The notes: a model not told the origin generated them from the letters alone. Shown: positions 8,426 to 16,794, numbered from the stretch's first letter. The stretch: DNA of 64,000 nt from Natronosporangium hydrolyticum (GCF_016925615.1 NZ_CP070499.1:3410001-3474000); one strand, 5' to 3'. A program made the numbers and translations.

Positions 8426-8890
8426 ACTCAGGACTCTGCTGGCCAATTCAGCCTCGGCAGCTCACGCCGCTCCGGTCGTGTCCTCCGGCCGTCACCGATG
8501 GGATGATCTTGGATTGTGGTCGGGGTGGTCTGGGACCTCGCTCCGTGGCCTACGAGACCTGCGAGCACAAACGGAGCAGCGCCAAGCCGGCGCGGTTCCG
8601 GCGGCGAACCCTGGACAACGGCACCCGGCCAACACCGGCCACCGGGCGGGTGGACGCTTCTGACCTGGTCGCCAATCGCGGCGCCCTCGACGCCGCCGCG
8701 GCCCCCGAACGGATCGAGGCAGGGCCCGGGCGGCGGCGTGGTGCCGTCCACCCGACCGGCACCGCTGCGTTTGTGCTAGCAGCTCTCGTAGGCCACGAAA
8801 CAGGGCCTACACCCGCCCTTGACAACCCCGAGATCATCAATCGGGGTGGGGAAACCTCGCAGAACCGAATTGGCCAGCAGAGTCACTCAG
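8426..8890. mobile_element. MITE-like element with 18-bp terminal inverted repeats and 6-bp target duplication
   Basis: The element spans 8432-8884 (453 bp). Its ends are perfect inverted copies of GACTCTGCTGGCCAATTC (8432-8449 and 8867-8884), and ACTCAG directly abuts both ends (8426-8431 and 8885-8890). Inside, a second inverted pair of 33 bp with three mismatches lies at 8545-8577 and 8764-8796 (sharing GTGGCCTACGAGA). Between outer and inner repeats the two arms remain alignable, so each end is a diverged copy of a 120-145-nt module. There is no transposase gene. This is the structure of a non-autonomous transposon with long or foldback ends. The parent IS is unknown to me. Confidence 0.65.
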
Positions 8891-8923
8891 CTGCGGGCAT
8901 TGGTGCTGACACCGAGCACGGCA

Positions 8924-9079
8924 TCACGGTTGTCGGTCGCGACCTCCAGAATCGCTAGACGTCTCCATCCGGGTCCACGAAGTGAAGACCGGATTGCGTG
9001 CCAGCGAGAACGGCCCGTTGATGATCAGGGTGGTGAGCACGCCGAGGACCGCTACCGCCGTCCCGGCTGCCCGCAACCA
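8924..9079 (-). pseudogene. Relic resembling an isoprenylcysteine-type methyltransferase
   Basis: A minus-strand frame encodes about 50 residues containing VLTTLIINGPFSLARNPVFT, close to the TxGPFxxxRNPxF core of membrane-bound isoprenylcysteine carboxyl methyltransferase-like proteins. A hydrophobic stretch lies just before it, but the rest of the protein, before and after, is absent. It lies between the MITE-like element and a SAM methyltransferase gene. Identification rests on one short motif. Confidence 0.35.
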
Positions 9080-9103
9080 GGGCGCCGGCCCTTTCGGGCC
9101 GCG

Positions 9104-9123
9104 GCGAGCTGACCTCAGCTCGC
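9104..9123 (-). terminator. Hairpin at the 3' end of the methyltransferase gene
   Basis: GCGAGCTGA-CC-TCAGCTCGC is a perfect 9-bp stem with a 2-base turn that contains the methyltransferase stop codon (9115-9117). A second small hairpin (GGCCC-TTTC-GGGCC) follows at 9087-9100. Together they look like a terminator for minus-strand transcription. Confidence 0.5.
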
Positions 9124-9813
9124 TTCGAGGACGAAGAAGATGAAGCACAGAAACGCCGCCCGGCCATTGAGGTGGGGCGGCATCAGCTCTCGCGGCGCGT
9201 CGGGGGAGACCGGTGGTTCGCTGATGACCGAGAGCCGGAAGCTCGCCGCGGTGAACGCGTCCGTCATGGCATGCAACGGTCGATGCCAGAACGTCAGCAC
9301 CGCGTTCTGGCCGTTGAAGGTGTACTCCTCCGAATGCTCCGTGACGGCGAAATAGTCGGCGCTGGGATTGACCAACTTGTAGATGGTGGGGTGGTTCACC
9401 GACAGGATGAGGCGGCCGCCGGGCTTCAGCACGCGCCGCAGCTCAGCCAGGGGTGCCGTCCAGTCTGGTAGATAGTGCAGCACCAAAGATGCGACGACAT
9501 CGTCGAACGCACCGTCGGCGAAGGGCAGTGGCTGGCTGAGGTCAGCCACCCGCAGATCAGCGTCCTTGCCCAGCCGCTGCCGCGCCAGCTCGACCATCGC
9601 CGGGCTCGAATCGAAGCCGGCCATGATGGCACCCTTCGCGCGCAGCGCAGCGGACAGCGGCCCCGAGCCACATCCGGCGTCGAGGATGCGGCGGCCATCG
9701 ACGTCCCCGGCAAGGTCGATCATCGCCGGTCGCTCATAGTAGGCGTTGAGCAGGCTGGACTCATTCTCCGCCGCGTAGCTCTCGGCGAAACTGTCGTAGT
9801 GGGCCGCCGTCAT
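9115..9813 (-). CDS. Class I SAM-dependent methyltransferase
   Basis: A 232-residue Rossmann-fold methyltransferase. Motif I ILDAGCGSGPLSAALRAKG (about residues 43-61), the acidic end of strand 2 in GFDSSPAMVELA, LRVADLSQPLPFADGAFDDVVASLVLHY (motif IV region) and LKPGGRLILSVNHP are all present. The N-terminal MTAAHYDSFAESYAAE is typical of small-molecule (UbiE-like) methyltransferases. It is transcribed divergently from the OYE gene 86 bp away; GAGGACC precedes the ATG. The acceptor is unknown. Confidence 0.85.
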   Translation of the reverse strand: MTAAHYDSFAESYAAENESSLLNAYYERPAMIDLAGDVDGRRILDAGCGSGPLSAALRAKGAIMAGFDSSPAMVELARQRLGKDADLRVADLSQPLPFADGAFDDVVASLVLHYLPDWTAPLAELRRVLKPGGRLILSVNHPTIYKLVNPSADYFAVTEHSEEYTFNGQNAVLTFWHRPLHAMTDAFTAASFRLSVISEPPVSPDAPRELMPPHLNGRAAFLCFIFFVLEAS

Positions 9814-9899
9814 CAGGTCCTCGCTTTCGTGCTGTCCTGGTCGATGGAGCGATGGCTATCGTATGAGCCGGACCGTCCCGGTACACCCTGAGGAGCGCC

Positions 9900-10997
9900 G
9901 TGAGCACCCTGTTCCAGCCGTACACGCTGCGATCGTCGACCATCCCCAACCGGGTCTGGATGGCCCCGATGTGCCAGTACAGCGCCGCCGCCTCGGGCCC
10001 CGAGACCGGCGTACCCGGCGACTGGCACTTCGCGCACCTGGCCGCCCGCGCCGTCGGCGGGGTGGGCCTGATCCTGACTGAGGCCACCGCGGTCACCCCC
10101 GAGGGGCGCATCAGCCCCAACGACCTGGGCATCTGGAACGACCAGCAGGTCGCCGGGTTCCGCCGGATCACCCGTTTCCTCACCGAGCAGGGCACCGTCC
10201 CGGGGATCCAGCTCGCCCACGCCGGGCGGAAAGCATCGACCGACCGCCCGTGGCTCGGCGGTGCGCCGCTGCCCGCGGAGGCCCATGGGTGGACCCCGGT
10301 CGCTGCCAGCCCACTGCCCTTCGACGACGCCCACCCGGTGCCCGGCGAGCTGACGCTGGACCAGATCGGTGAGCTGGTCGCACGGTTCGCGGACGCGGCG
10401 CAGCGTGCCCGGGAGGCAGGTTTCAAGGTCATCGAGGTACACGGCGCCCACGGCTATCTGATCAACCAGTTCCTCTCTCCACACAGCAATCACCGCACCG
10501 ACCAGTACGGGGGCTCCTTCGCCAACCGCATCCGCTTTGCGCTGGAGGTGGTCGATGCGGTACGGGCGGTGTGGCCGGACGAGCTGCCGCTGTTCTTCCG
10601 CATCTCGGCCACCGAATGGCTCACCGAGAACCCGCAGGATGAGCGGGACGGTTGGACCGCCGACGACACCGTACGGTTCGCCCACGAACTCAAGGCGCAC
10701 GGCGTGGATCTACTCGACGTCTCCACCGGCGGCAACGCACCTCGCGCGCGCATCCCCGTCGCCCCCGGTTACCAGGTCCCCTTTGCCACCCGGGTCCGGG
10801 TCGAGACCGGGCTGCCGGTCGCCGCCGTCGGCCTAATCACCGAGTTCGAACAGGCCGAGAAGACCATCGCGAACGGCGAGGCGGACGCCGTCCTGCTCGG
10901 CCGGGAGCTGCTGCGCAACCCCTACTGGCCGCGGCACGCCGCCCGCGCGCTCGGCGCCGACGCGCACATCCCGAATCAGTACCTGCGATCGGTCTGA
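9900..10997 (+). CDS. NADH:flavin oxidoreductase, Old Yellow Enzyme family (YqjM/NamA-like)
   Basis: A 365-residue FMN-dependent ene-reductase. The short N-terminus with PNRVWMAPMCQYSA, where the Cys tunes the flavin, places it in the YqjM class. QLAHAGRKAS, the paired substrate-binding residues in VIEVHGAHGYLINQFLSPHSNHRTDQYGG, and the phosphate site ADAVLLGRELLRNPYWP are intact. Such enzymes reduce activated C=C bonds with NADPH. The start is GTG 9900 with GAGGAG just upstream. The neighbouring flavin amine oxidase is on the opposite strand, so they are not an operon. Confidence 0.9.
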   Translation: MSTLFQPYTLRSSTIPNRVWMAPMCQYSAAASGPETGVPGDWHFAHLAARAVGGVGLILTEATAVTPEGRISPNDLGIWNDQQVAGFRRITRFLTEQGTVPGIQLAHAGRKASTDRPWLGGAPLPAEAHGWTPVAASPLPFDDAHPVPGELTLDQIGELVARFADAAQRAREAGFKVIEVHGAHGYLINQFLSPHSNHRTDQYGGSFANRIRFALEVVDAVRAVWPDELPLFFRISATEWLTENPQDERDGWTADDTVRFAHELKAHGVDLLDVSTGGNAPRARIPVAPGYQVPFATRVRVETGLPVAAVGLITEFEQAEKTIANGEADAVLLGRELLRNPYWPRHAARALGADAHIPNQYLRSV

Positions 10998-11056
10998 GCT
11001 ACCGGCTGCCGGCGTCGTCGCCGGCTCGTCGGTGGTCCACTGGCCGGTTTGACGAA

Positions 11057-11296
11057 ATGATGTGGTCGACGCTGCGCCGGGTGCTGCCCGGAGTCGACCT
11101 CGATGAGCTGTCGAGCCTGGGCCGGCCGCTCTTCGAGCAGCGGCCACGCATGCTGACCGAGGCGGCCCGGACGATCGCCGACCGGTGGCCAGGGGTGGAG
11201 CCACGCTGGCTGGGTGACGCGCTCAGCGTTCAGGCGTTGGCGGCGAGGACCTCGGCAGCTGCCCGCCGGCCGGACCGGACAGCACCGTCCATATAG
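11057..11296 (+). CDS. Hypothetical short ORF or gene remnant
   Basis: From the ATG ATG pair at 11057 a 79-codon frame runs to 11296, overlapping the end of the amine oxidase gene on the other strand by 67 bases. Its codon use looks coding up to about residue 60 (STLRRVLPGVDLDELSSLG, then PRWLGDALSVQALA), after which it is only antisense to the amine oxidase. I do not recognise the family. It fills the otherwise empty stretch between OYE and the amine oxidase and may be a truncated gene. Confidence 0.3.
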   Translation: MMWSTLRRVLPGVDLDELSSLGRPLFEQRPRMLTEAARTIADRWPGVEPRWLGDALSVQALAARTSAAARRPDRTAPSI

Positions 11297-12600
11297 CCGT
11301 TCGAGACTTCGGCGGTCTCGGCGCCGGCCCAATGGATGCGGCCCACCGGCGCCGCGAGCGCCTCCCCGTACGCGGTCCAGGCGCCGGCCCCGAGCCGGCC
11401 GCCGTAGCAGCCGCGGGTGTGCTCCTCCGCCATCCAGTCCAGCTCGACGTACTCGATCGGCTCCGCGGCGGCGTCGCCAAAGAAGCGCACCAGGCTGTCG
11501 ACCACCAGCTCGCGGCGCCGGTCAGCGGTGAGCTCAGCGGCTTGCCGGGCGTGCGCTCCTTCGAAGAAGCCGGTGAGCACCCCGCTGGAACCGTCCGGGG
11601 GCGAATTATCGAAGGTGAACCCCAGCAGGTCGTCACAGCTGAGCACCTGTCCGCTCAGCCCAGCCTCGCGCCAGAAGGGGGTCGGGTAGCCGGCCTGGAT
11701 CTTGATGACGCACCCCATCGGCAGCTGCTGGGTAAGCCCGTCCCGCGGGGCGGGCATCGGCGGGTCGTACCGCAGGCGGCCGGCCAGGGTGGGCGGTAGC
11801 GCCACGATGACCCGCGCGGCGGAGACCTCACCCCGGTCGTAGGTCACCGTCACCCCGCCGTCGCGCTGCCGGACCACCGACACCGCGGCGTCCAGCTGAA
11901 GGCTGCCTGGAGGTAACTGCTCGGCGAGCCGCTCGCTGATCCGGTGGGACCCGCCCACCACCCGCGCCTCCTGGTTGCCGCCGGTGGTGGCGGCCAGGTT
12001 GTCGAGGCTGCCGTTCGACCGGACGTAGAACAGCACGTGCAGCAGCGCCAGCTCCCACGGCTCGGCGCTGAACAGGGCCTCGGTCAGCAGGTGGAAGAAG
12101 CGCGCCGCCTCCGGATCGTCGGTGGTCGCGGCCAGCCAGGCGGCGAAGGTCTGCCGGTCCAGCGCCAGCGCATCGGGAGTCAGCCACGGCGCCGAGAGGG
12201 GCACGCTCGCGGCCAGCGACTCCAGCTCCTCCCCCACCCGCGCGATCTCCGGCAGGGACGCCTCCGGCATCCCGAAGGTCTGGTCCCGGTAGCGGGTGAT
12301 CGTGCCGTCCCGGATGGTGAGGTGGTGGCCCTCGTCGTAGGTGGGGAAGGTGGCCAGGCCCAGCTCGTCGAGGAGTGCGAGGACCTCGGTCTGCTGCGGC
12401 CCCACCCATTGGCCGCCCATCTCCACCACCGCGCCGGTGCCTAGAGTGTCGCCGGTGGTTCGGCCACCCACCCGGTGCCTGGCCTCCAGCACCTGCACCG
12501 ATCGGCCCGCGCCCGTCACCTCACGGGCTGCGGTCAGCCCAGCGATCCCCGCTCCCACCACGATCACATCAGCGTTGCCCATGGTGCTGCCCCCCGACAT
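11230..12600 (-). CDS. Flavin monoamine oxidase family protein
   Basis: A 456-residue FAD enzyme. The N-terminal dinucleotide fold VIVVGAGIAGLTAAREVTGAG (residues about 12-32) is followed by the VLEARHRVGGRT signature, and the C-terminal IHWAGAETAEVSNGYMDGAVRSGRRAA closes the FAD site as in monoamine and putrescine oxidases. Members oxidise amines to imines with release of hydrogen peroxide. The start at 12600 is kept; ATG 12582, preceded by GGGGGG, is an alternative that drops six residues. The catalase at 18157 could handle the peroxide, but that link is inference. Confidence 0.85.
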   Translation of the reverse strand: MSGGSTMGNADVIVVGAGIAGLTAAREVTGAGRSVQVLEARHRVGGRTTGDTLGTGAVVEMGGQWVGPQQTEVLALLDELGLATFPTYDEGHHLTIRDGTITRYRDQTFGMPEASLPEIARVGEELESLAASVPLSAPWLTPDALALDRQTFAAWLAATTDDPEAARFFHLLTEALFSAEPWELALLHVLFYVRSNGSLDNLAATTGGNQEARVVGGSHRISERLAEQLPPGSLQLDAAVSVVRQRDGGVTVTYDRGEVSAARVIVALPPTLAGRLRYDPPMPAPRDGLTQQLPMGCVIKIQAGYPTPFWREAGLSGQVLSCDDLLGFTFDNSPPDGSSGVLTGFFEGAHARQAAELTADRRRELVVDSLVRFFGDAAAEPIEYVELDWMAEEHTRGCYGGRLGAGAWTAYGEALAAPVGRIHWAGAETAEVSNGYMDGAVRSGRRAAAEVLAANA

Positions 12601-12732
12601 AGGCTCACCCGGCTAGCTAAATACGAGCGTACTCCGGCCCGCCGCCTGGCGGAGCTCATCCCTCGGCGACGGGCCTCAACCCGGCAACGCGTCAGCCACG
12701 ACCGGGGTCGACGGGCGACGTCGTCGGCGACC

Positions 12733-12738
12733 ATACAA
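12733..12738 (+). promoter_or_regulatory. -10 element of the mraY-like gene
   Basis: TACAAT at 12733-12738 is a near-perfect -10 hexamer, rare in this GC-rich sequence. No convincing -35 was seen. Transcription would begin near 12745, shortly before a GGAGAGGAGAG ribosome site (12751-12761). Confidence 0.5.
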
Positions 12739-12764
12739 TGTCACCGGGCTGGAGAGGAGAGTCC

Positions 12765-12824
12765 GTGCTGATCGTCGATCTGGTGACCGCCGAGCGGGTA
12801 CCGCACGGGGTGGTTGCCAGGTGA
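12765..12824 (+). CDS. 19-codon leader ORF coupled to the mraY-like gene
   Basis: GTG 12765, directly after the strong ribosome site GGAGAGGAGAG, opens a 19-residue frame that ends at TGA 12822-12824. Its stop overlaps the GTG start of the mraY-like gene (GTGA at 12821-12824), while that gene has no good ribosome site of its own. The arrangement suggests translational coupling. The peptide resembles nothing known to me; it may be the last remnant of an upstream gene or a true leader. Confidence 0.4.
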   Translation: MLIVDLVTAERVPHGVVAR

Positions 12825-13935
12825 GAGCGGTAGTGATCGCGGCGGCGGTGGCCTTTCTGGTTTCGCTGCTGGCAACCCCCCTGGCCATCAAGGGTTTCAC
12901 CCGGCTGAAGTTCGGCCAGCCGATCCGGATCGACGGGCCACAGACCCACCTGGTCAAACGGGGCACCCCCACCATGGGTGGAGTGGTGTTCATCGCGGCC
13001 ACGCTGCTCGCATACGTCGCCGGGCACCTGGCCCTGACCACCCTGCCGGACTCGCAGATCGCCCAGGTCGGGCCGACCATGACCGCACTGGTGCTGCTGG
13101 GTGTCTTCGTCTTCAGCGGCGCCATCGGCTTCATCGACGACTTCCTGAAGGTCCGCGAGCGCAACAGCGTCGGCCTCAGCGAACGGGGCAAGCTGGTAGG
13201 CCAGTTGCTGGTCGGGTGGCGTTCGGCGTCGTGGCGCTCACCTTCGAGAGCACCAACGGACAGACCGTCGCCAGCACCACCCTGTCGTTCGTGCGCGACA
13301 TCGACTGGCTGAACCTCACCACGTACGGCGCGGTCGCGGTCTTCGTCCTGGTAGTAATGGCGACCACCAACGCGGTCAACCTCACCGACGGGCTGGACGG
13401 GCTCGCCACCGGCGTTTCGATCATGGTGCTAGCGGCGTACGGGCTGGTCGCGTTCTGGCAGTACCGGCACTGGTGCGCCGACAATGCGCCGGAGGGCTAC
13501 AACTTCAGCGGCACCCAGTACTGCTACGAGGTACGGGACCCGATCGAGATCGCCATGATCGCCGCGGCCGCGGCCGGAGCGCTGGTGGGCTTCCTCTGGT
13601 GGAACGCCTCCCCAGCAAAGATCATCATGGGCGACACCGGCGCGATGGCGATCGGTGGCCTAGTCGCGGCGATGGCGATCGCGACCCGCACCGTGCTGCT
13701 CCTGCCGATCATCGGCGGACTCTTCGTGATCATCACGATGTCGCTGGTCATCCAGCGGATCTCGTACAAGACCACCAGGAAACGGGTCTTCCTGAACTCC
13801 CCGCTGCACCACCACTTCGAGCTCAAGGGGTGGAGTGAGGTCAACGTGGTGATCCGGTTCTGGATCATCGCGGGGATGGCCGCCGCGATCGGGTTGGCGA
13901 TCTTCTACGGCCATTTCCTGGCCGCGACGACCTGA
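12821..13935 (+). pseudogene. mraY: mraY-like phospho-MurNAc-pentapeptide transferase with a single-base frameshift
   Basis: MraY joins UDP-MurNAc-pentapeptide to undecaprenyl phosphate to make lipid I at the inner membrane. Two overlapping frames together give a full-length protein of about 371 residues. Frame one (12821 to about 13216) contains [16 protein letters not shown] and [13 protein letters not shown]; frame two (from about 13214) contains [26 protein letters not shown] and [20 protein letters not shown]. The break lies in the GGG at 13214-13216, where the family would have GGGG ([14 protein letters not shown]); one G is missing. The gene is not in a dcw cluster, so it is probably a second copy. 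A sequencing error would explain the break equally well. Confidence 0.8.
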
Positions 13936-13995
13936 TCGGCAGGAGCGGGCGCCCGCGCGGCGTTGGCCGGTCGGCCCGGCCATGGCGGTACCGGT

Positions 13996-14142
13996 TCACG
14001 GTGTGCAGCGCTGCGCCAGCTCCGAACCGATGCGGCCGAGTTCGGCACGGACCGACTCCGGCTCCACCACCTCGATGGTCGCGGTGACCCGGCCCCGTGT
14101 TTGGAGCACCAGCAGGGCGGCTACGAGACGGTCGGCACGCAT
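13996..14142 (-). pseudogene. WYL/YafY-type regulator with its centre deleted
   Basis: A 48-codon frame starts MRADRLVAALLVLQTRGRVTA, the exact opening of YafY-family HTH-WYL regulators, and then jumps to EVVEPESVRAELGRIGSELA, which matches the last helix of the WYL domain's C-terminal extension. About 250 residues between are missing, yet the two ends are joined in frame. It lies divergent to a VOC-family gene, the usual location for such regulators, with a perfect palindrome in between. It can hardly bind DNA normally. Confidence 0.6.
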
Positions 14143-14160
14143 ACGTTGATTCTGGCAATG

Positions 14161-14185
14161 AAAGTGCTCAGTTGATGAGCACTTT
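14161..14185. promoter_or_regulatory. Perfect 10-bp inverted repeat, probable operator
   Basis: AAAGTGCTCA-GTTGA-TGAGCACTTT is a perfect palindrome with a 5-base centre, located between the divergent WYL-regulator relic and the VOC gene. It is AT-richer than its surroundings. Its place and symmetry mark it as the likely binding site of the now broken regulator. Confidence 0.65.
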
Positions 14186-14239
14186 ATCCGCGATGCTGAC
14201 CCGTGACAGATGATCGACTCATCGAAGGGAACCAGCCAG

Positions 14240-14689
14240 ATGCTGCGAGGACTTGCGACCGTCAATTACTTCGCTGACGACATGGCGGCGGCCAGGACGT
14301 GGTATTCCGAACTACTCGGCACCGAACCGTACTTCGAGCGCGCCGAGCACGAGGGGCGTATCGTCGGCCCGGACGACCCCAACTTCGACCGGTCCAAGGT
14401 GGGGTACATGGAGTTCCGGATCGGGGACTACCTGCACGAGCTGGGCATCATCGACCGCCGGTACGTGCCGCACGCCTCGATGCCCGGGCCGGCCGGAGTG
14501 GTCGCGTACTGGCACGTCGACGACCTGGACTCCGCGTTCCAGCGGCTGCTGGCCCTCGGTGCCACCGAACACGATCCGCCCACCCCGAGGGGGCCCGGTT
14601 TCGTCACCGCCTCGGTGGTCGACCCGTTCGGCAACATCCTCGGCATCATGTACAACCAGCACTACCTGGAGATGCTGGGTACCACATGA
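14240..14689 (+). CDS. VOC-superfamily (glyoxalase/bleomycin-resistance-like) protein
   Basis: A 149-residue protein of the vicinal oxygen chelate fold. LRGLATVNYFADDMAAARTWYSELLG is the usual first beta-alpha unit and VDPFGNILGIMYN the last strand with the conserved D-P-x-G-N turn. GAAGGGA stands ahead of ATG 14240, which I prefer to ATG 14210. The gene is divergent from a WYL regulator relic with a perfect palindrome between, so it was probably regulator-controlled and may now be unregulated. The substrate is unknown. Confidence 0.8.
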   Translation: MLRGLATVNYFADDMAAARTWYSELLGTEPYFERAEHEGRIVGPDDPNFDRSKVGYMEFRIGDYLHELGIIDRRYVPHASMPGPAGVVAYWHVDDLDSAFQRLLALGATEHDPPTPRGPGFVTASVVDPFGNILGIMYNQHYLEMLGTT

Positions 14690-14708
14690 GGCAGTAGCAT
14701 GCCGGTCC

Positions 14709-15425
14709 ATGGTCTACCAACCGCCTCCGCCCGCAACCCCGCCGCCGATGCCGAGTCCGCCGACGCCACCGCGGCGGCGGACCGGCGTCGTGGTGGCGAT
14801 CGTCGTGGGCGCGACACTGCTGGCGTGCGGCGCGTTGGTGGTGGTGGTCGGCGGCGCCAGCGTCCTCTATCTGCGTAGCTCTGAAGAGGCCGGCCAGGCT
14901 TCGGGCGGCTTTGATGAAGCCGCTGGCACCTGGCAGGAGCAGGCCGCGGCGATCGACGGCATCATCGACTACTGGAGCGTCCGGCCGGACCTGGTCGAGG
15001 AACGCCGCCACTCCCCCGGGCCGGTCGACTATGACGTGTTGCCCCCGGTGGCCGGCCAGCATCACCCCACCTGGCAGAACTGCCAAGGCGACATCTACGA
15101 CGCGCCGATCGCCAACGAACACGCGGTCCACAGCCTGGAACACGGTGCAGTGTGGATCACATACCGACCCGATCTGCCGGCCGATCAGGTCGCCACCCTC
15201 GCCGGGCACGTCGAGGGGACGGAGAAGCTGTTCATGAGCCCCTTCCCCGAGCAGGACGCGCCGATCTCGCTACAGGCGTGGGGTTACCAGTTGCAGGTTG
15301 ACGACGCCGATGACTCCCGGATCGCGGACTTCATCCGGGTGTTGCGGGTCAACGCCTCGCTGGAAGGGCCCACCGCCACGTGCGGGGGCGGGGTCACCAC
15401 CACCGGCACCGTACCCGTCGGGTAG
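14709..15425 (+). CDS. Membrane-anchored DUF3105 protein
   Basis: A 238-residue protein. A proline-rich cytoplasmic tail of about 25 residues is followed by one membrane helix (GVVVAIVVGATLLACGALVVVV) and an extracytoplasmic DUF3105 domain. Recognisable landmarks are DYDVLPPVAGQHHPTWQNCQGDIYD and ANEHAVHSLEHGAVWITYRPDL, with the conserved His and Cys residues. The function of the family is unknown. TAGCAT lies 8 bases before ATG 14709, so the transcript may be leaderless or nearly so. Confidence 0.75.
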   Translation: MVYQPPPPATPPPMPSPPTPPRRRTGVVVAIVVGATLLACGALVVVVGGASVLYLRSSEEAGQASGGFDEAAGTWQEQAAAIDGIIDYWSVRPDLVEERRHSPGPVDYDVLPPVAGQHHPTWQNCQGDIYDAPIANEHAVHSLEHGAVWITYRPDLPADQVATLAGHVEGTEKLFMSPFPEQDAPISLQAWGYQLQVDDADDSRIADFIRVLRVNASLEGPTATCGGGVTTTGTVPVG

Positions 15426-15513
15426 CGGCTCGACAGCGACCTGGCGCACAGCCTGTAAGCCGGCCGGTTATGCGCGAGGACGAGCCGGCACCGCCGGGGA
15501 CGTCGCCCCGCCG

Positions 15514-15774
15514 CTACGCCCGGCGGTAACAGGCCACCGCGACGCCGCCAGCGAAAGCCGCCAGGACCAGCCAACCGCCGGCGTCGTACTCCTGGCTCTC
15601 CGGTTGCCGCAGGCCGCGGTCGTCTACCCGCACCAGAAAGATCGAGCCGACCGGGTGGTCTGAAGTCTCAATCACCGCCACCCGCTCCACCACGCTGTCG
15701 ATGATGACGTACACGCCTGCCGCGCCGTGGTCGACCACCTCGGTGCGAACCAGCTCGGCAGCGGAAGCTGTCAA
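15514..15774 (-). pseudogene. 3' portion of a membrane-protein gene, probably cut by the IS3 element
   Basis: This minus-strand frame encodes about 86 residues: a soluble stretch ELVRTEVVDHGAAGVYVIID and SDHPVGSIFLVRVDD, then one membrane helix (GGWLVLAAFAGGVAVACY) and a basic end. Its only start-like codon is a TTG with no ribosome site, right at the IS boundary. The 5' half of a membrane protein lies on the same strand on the other side of the IS (17234-17776). The order and strand fit one gene split by insertion. I could not confirm the reading-frame join because the IS ends are not exact. Confidence 0.45.
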
Positions 15775-15795
15775 GCTTGATGAGACACCAGTTAC

Positions 15796-16794
15796 TCACG
15801 ATATCTGTGTGGTCGCTGGTGGTTCGTTGATCCATGCCGCTCCGGGGATGGTCGGTGGCGTGGGTCGGCTACGGAACCGGTCCGGGTTGGCGGCGTAGGC
15901 GGCGTCGAGGACCTTGGCCCGTTCCTCGCGGATCTTCTCGACAGTGCCGAAGTGGACCGACGCGGGGGTGTGCAGCCCGATCCCGCGGTGTCGATGATCA
16001 TGGTTGTAGTAGGTGAAGAACTCGGCGCAGAACGCGCGGGCGTCAGCGATGGATCCAAACCGGCCGGGGAACGCCGGACAATGCTTGAGAGTCTTGAACT
16101 GCGCCTCCGAAAACGGATTGTCGTTCGACACCTTCGGTCGGGAGTGGCTACGGTCAATGTTCAGGTCGGCCAGCAGCGCGGCGACCGGTTTGCTGGTCAT
16201 GGCAGTGCCGCGGTCAGCGTGCACCGCCCTGGGCGCGACACCGATGCGGGCGATCGCCTCGGCGATGAATTCTTCAGCCAGCTCACCGGACTCGCGGGCG
16301 GCGACCTGCCACCCGACCACATACCTGGAGTAGATGTCGATCATGACGTACAGGTCGTAGTACACACCCCGATGCGGCCCGTGCAGTTTCGTTATGTCCC
16401 AGGACCAAATTTCGTTGGGCCCGTGGGCGACCAGCTCCGGGCGCACCCTGGGCGGGTGCTGGGCTTGGCGGCGCCGCTGCCGTACCTCGCCGCGTTCGCG
16501 CAGGATGCGGTACATGGTCGACTCGGAACACAGGTAGACACCTTCGTCGAGCAGGGTGGCCCACACCTGCGCCGGGGACTTGTCGGCGAACCGCTCCGAG
16601 TGCAGCACCGCAGCCACCTGATCCCGCTCAGCGCGGCTCAACGCGTTGGGCGGAGCCGGCCGCGGCGGCCGGGCCTGACCCGCTGGCGCTGGCCGTAACC
16701 TGCGGTAGTGGCTGGAACGCGGCTTACCCAACAGCCGACATGCCTGCTGAATGCCGGTGACCGGCGCCAACTCGACAAACGCTTCCTCGGTCAC
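15796..16794 (-). CDS. IS3-family transposase OrfB (DDE integrase)
   Basis: A 332-residue rve-type integrase. Asp residues are seen in WSWDITKL and HADRGTAMTSK, and the downstream SNDNPFSEAQFKTLK supplies the Glu of the DDE triad; YYNHDHRHRGIGLHTPASVHFG is the usual end of the catalytic core. An HTH-like N-terminal region (VELAPVTGIQQACRLLGKPRSSHYRR) precedes it. Its ATG overlaps the orfA stop (ATGA, 16791-16794), so expression can be by re-initiation rather than only by the -1 frameshift common in IS3. Confidence 0.9.
   Translation of the reverse strand: MTEEAFVELAPVTGIQQACRLLGKPRSSHYRRLRPAPAGQARPPRPAPPNALSRAERDQVAAVLHSERFADKSPAQVWATLLDEGVYLCSESTMYRILRERGEVRQRRRQAQHPPRVRPELVAHGPNEIWSWDITKLHGPHRGVYYDLYVMIDIYSRYVVGWQVAARESGELAEEFIAEAIARIGVAPRAVHADRGTAMTSKPVAALLADLNIDRSHSRPKVSNDNPFSEAQFKTLKHCPAFPGRFGSIADARAFCAEFFTYYNHDHRHRGIGLHTPASVHFGTVEKIREERAKVLDAAYAANPDRFRSRPTPPTIPGAAWINEPPATTQIS

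Noticed and set aside
8432-8884. The inverted modules looked at first like a structured RNA such as an IS110-type bridge RNA, with small hairpins near 8823-8850 and 8791-8815.
   Set aside because: Terminal inverted repeats and a 6-bp target duplication point to a DDE-type transposon end. IS110 elements lack both, and only one module keeps the hairpins.
8311-8958. Plus-strand frame of 215 codons through the hydrolase end and the MITE-like element.
   Set aside because: It crosses both inverted repeats and has no domain or start signal. The FVLA-LVGH peptides it shares with the other strand come from the repeats.
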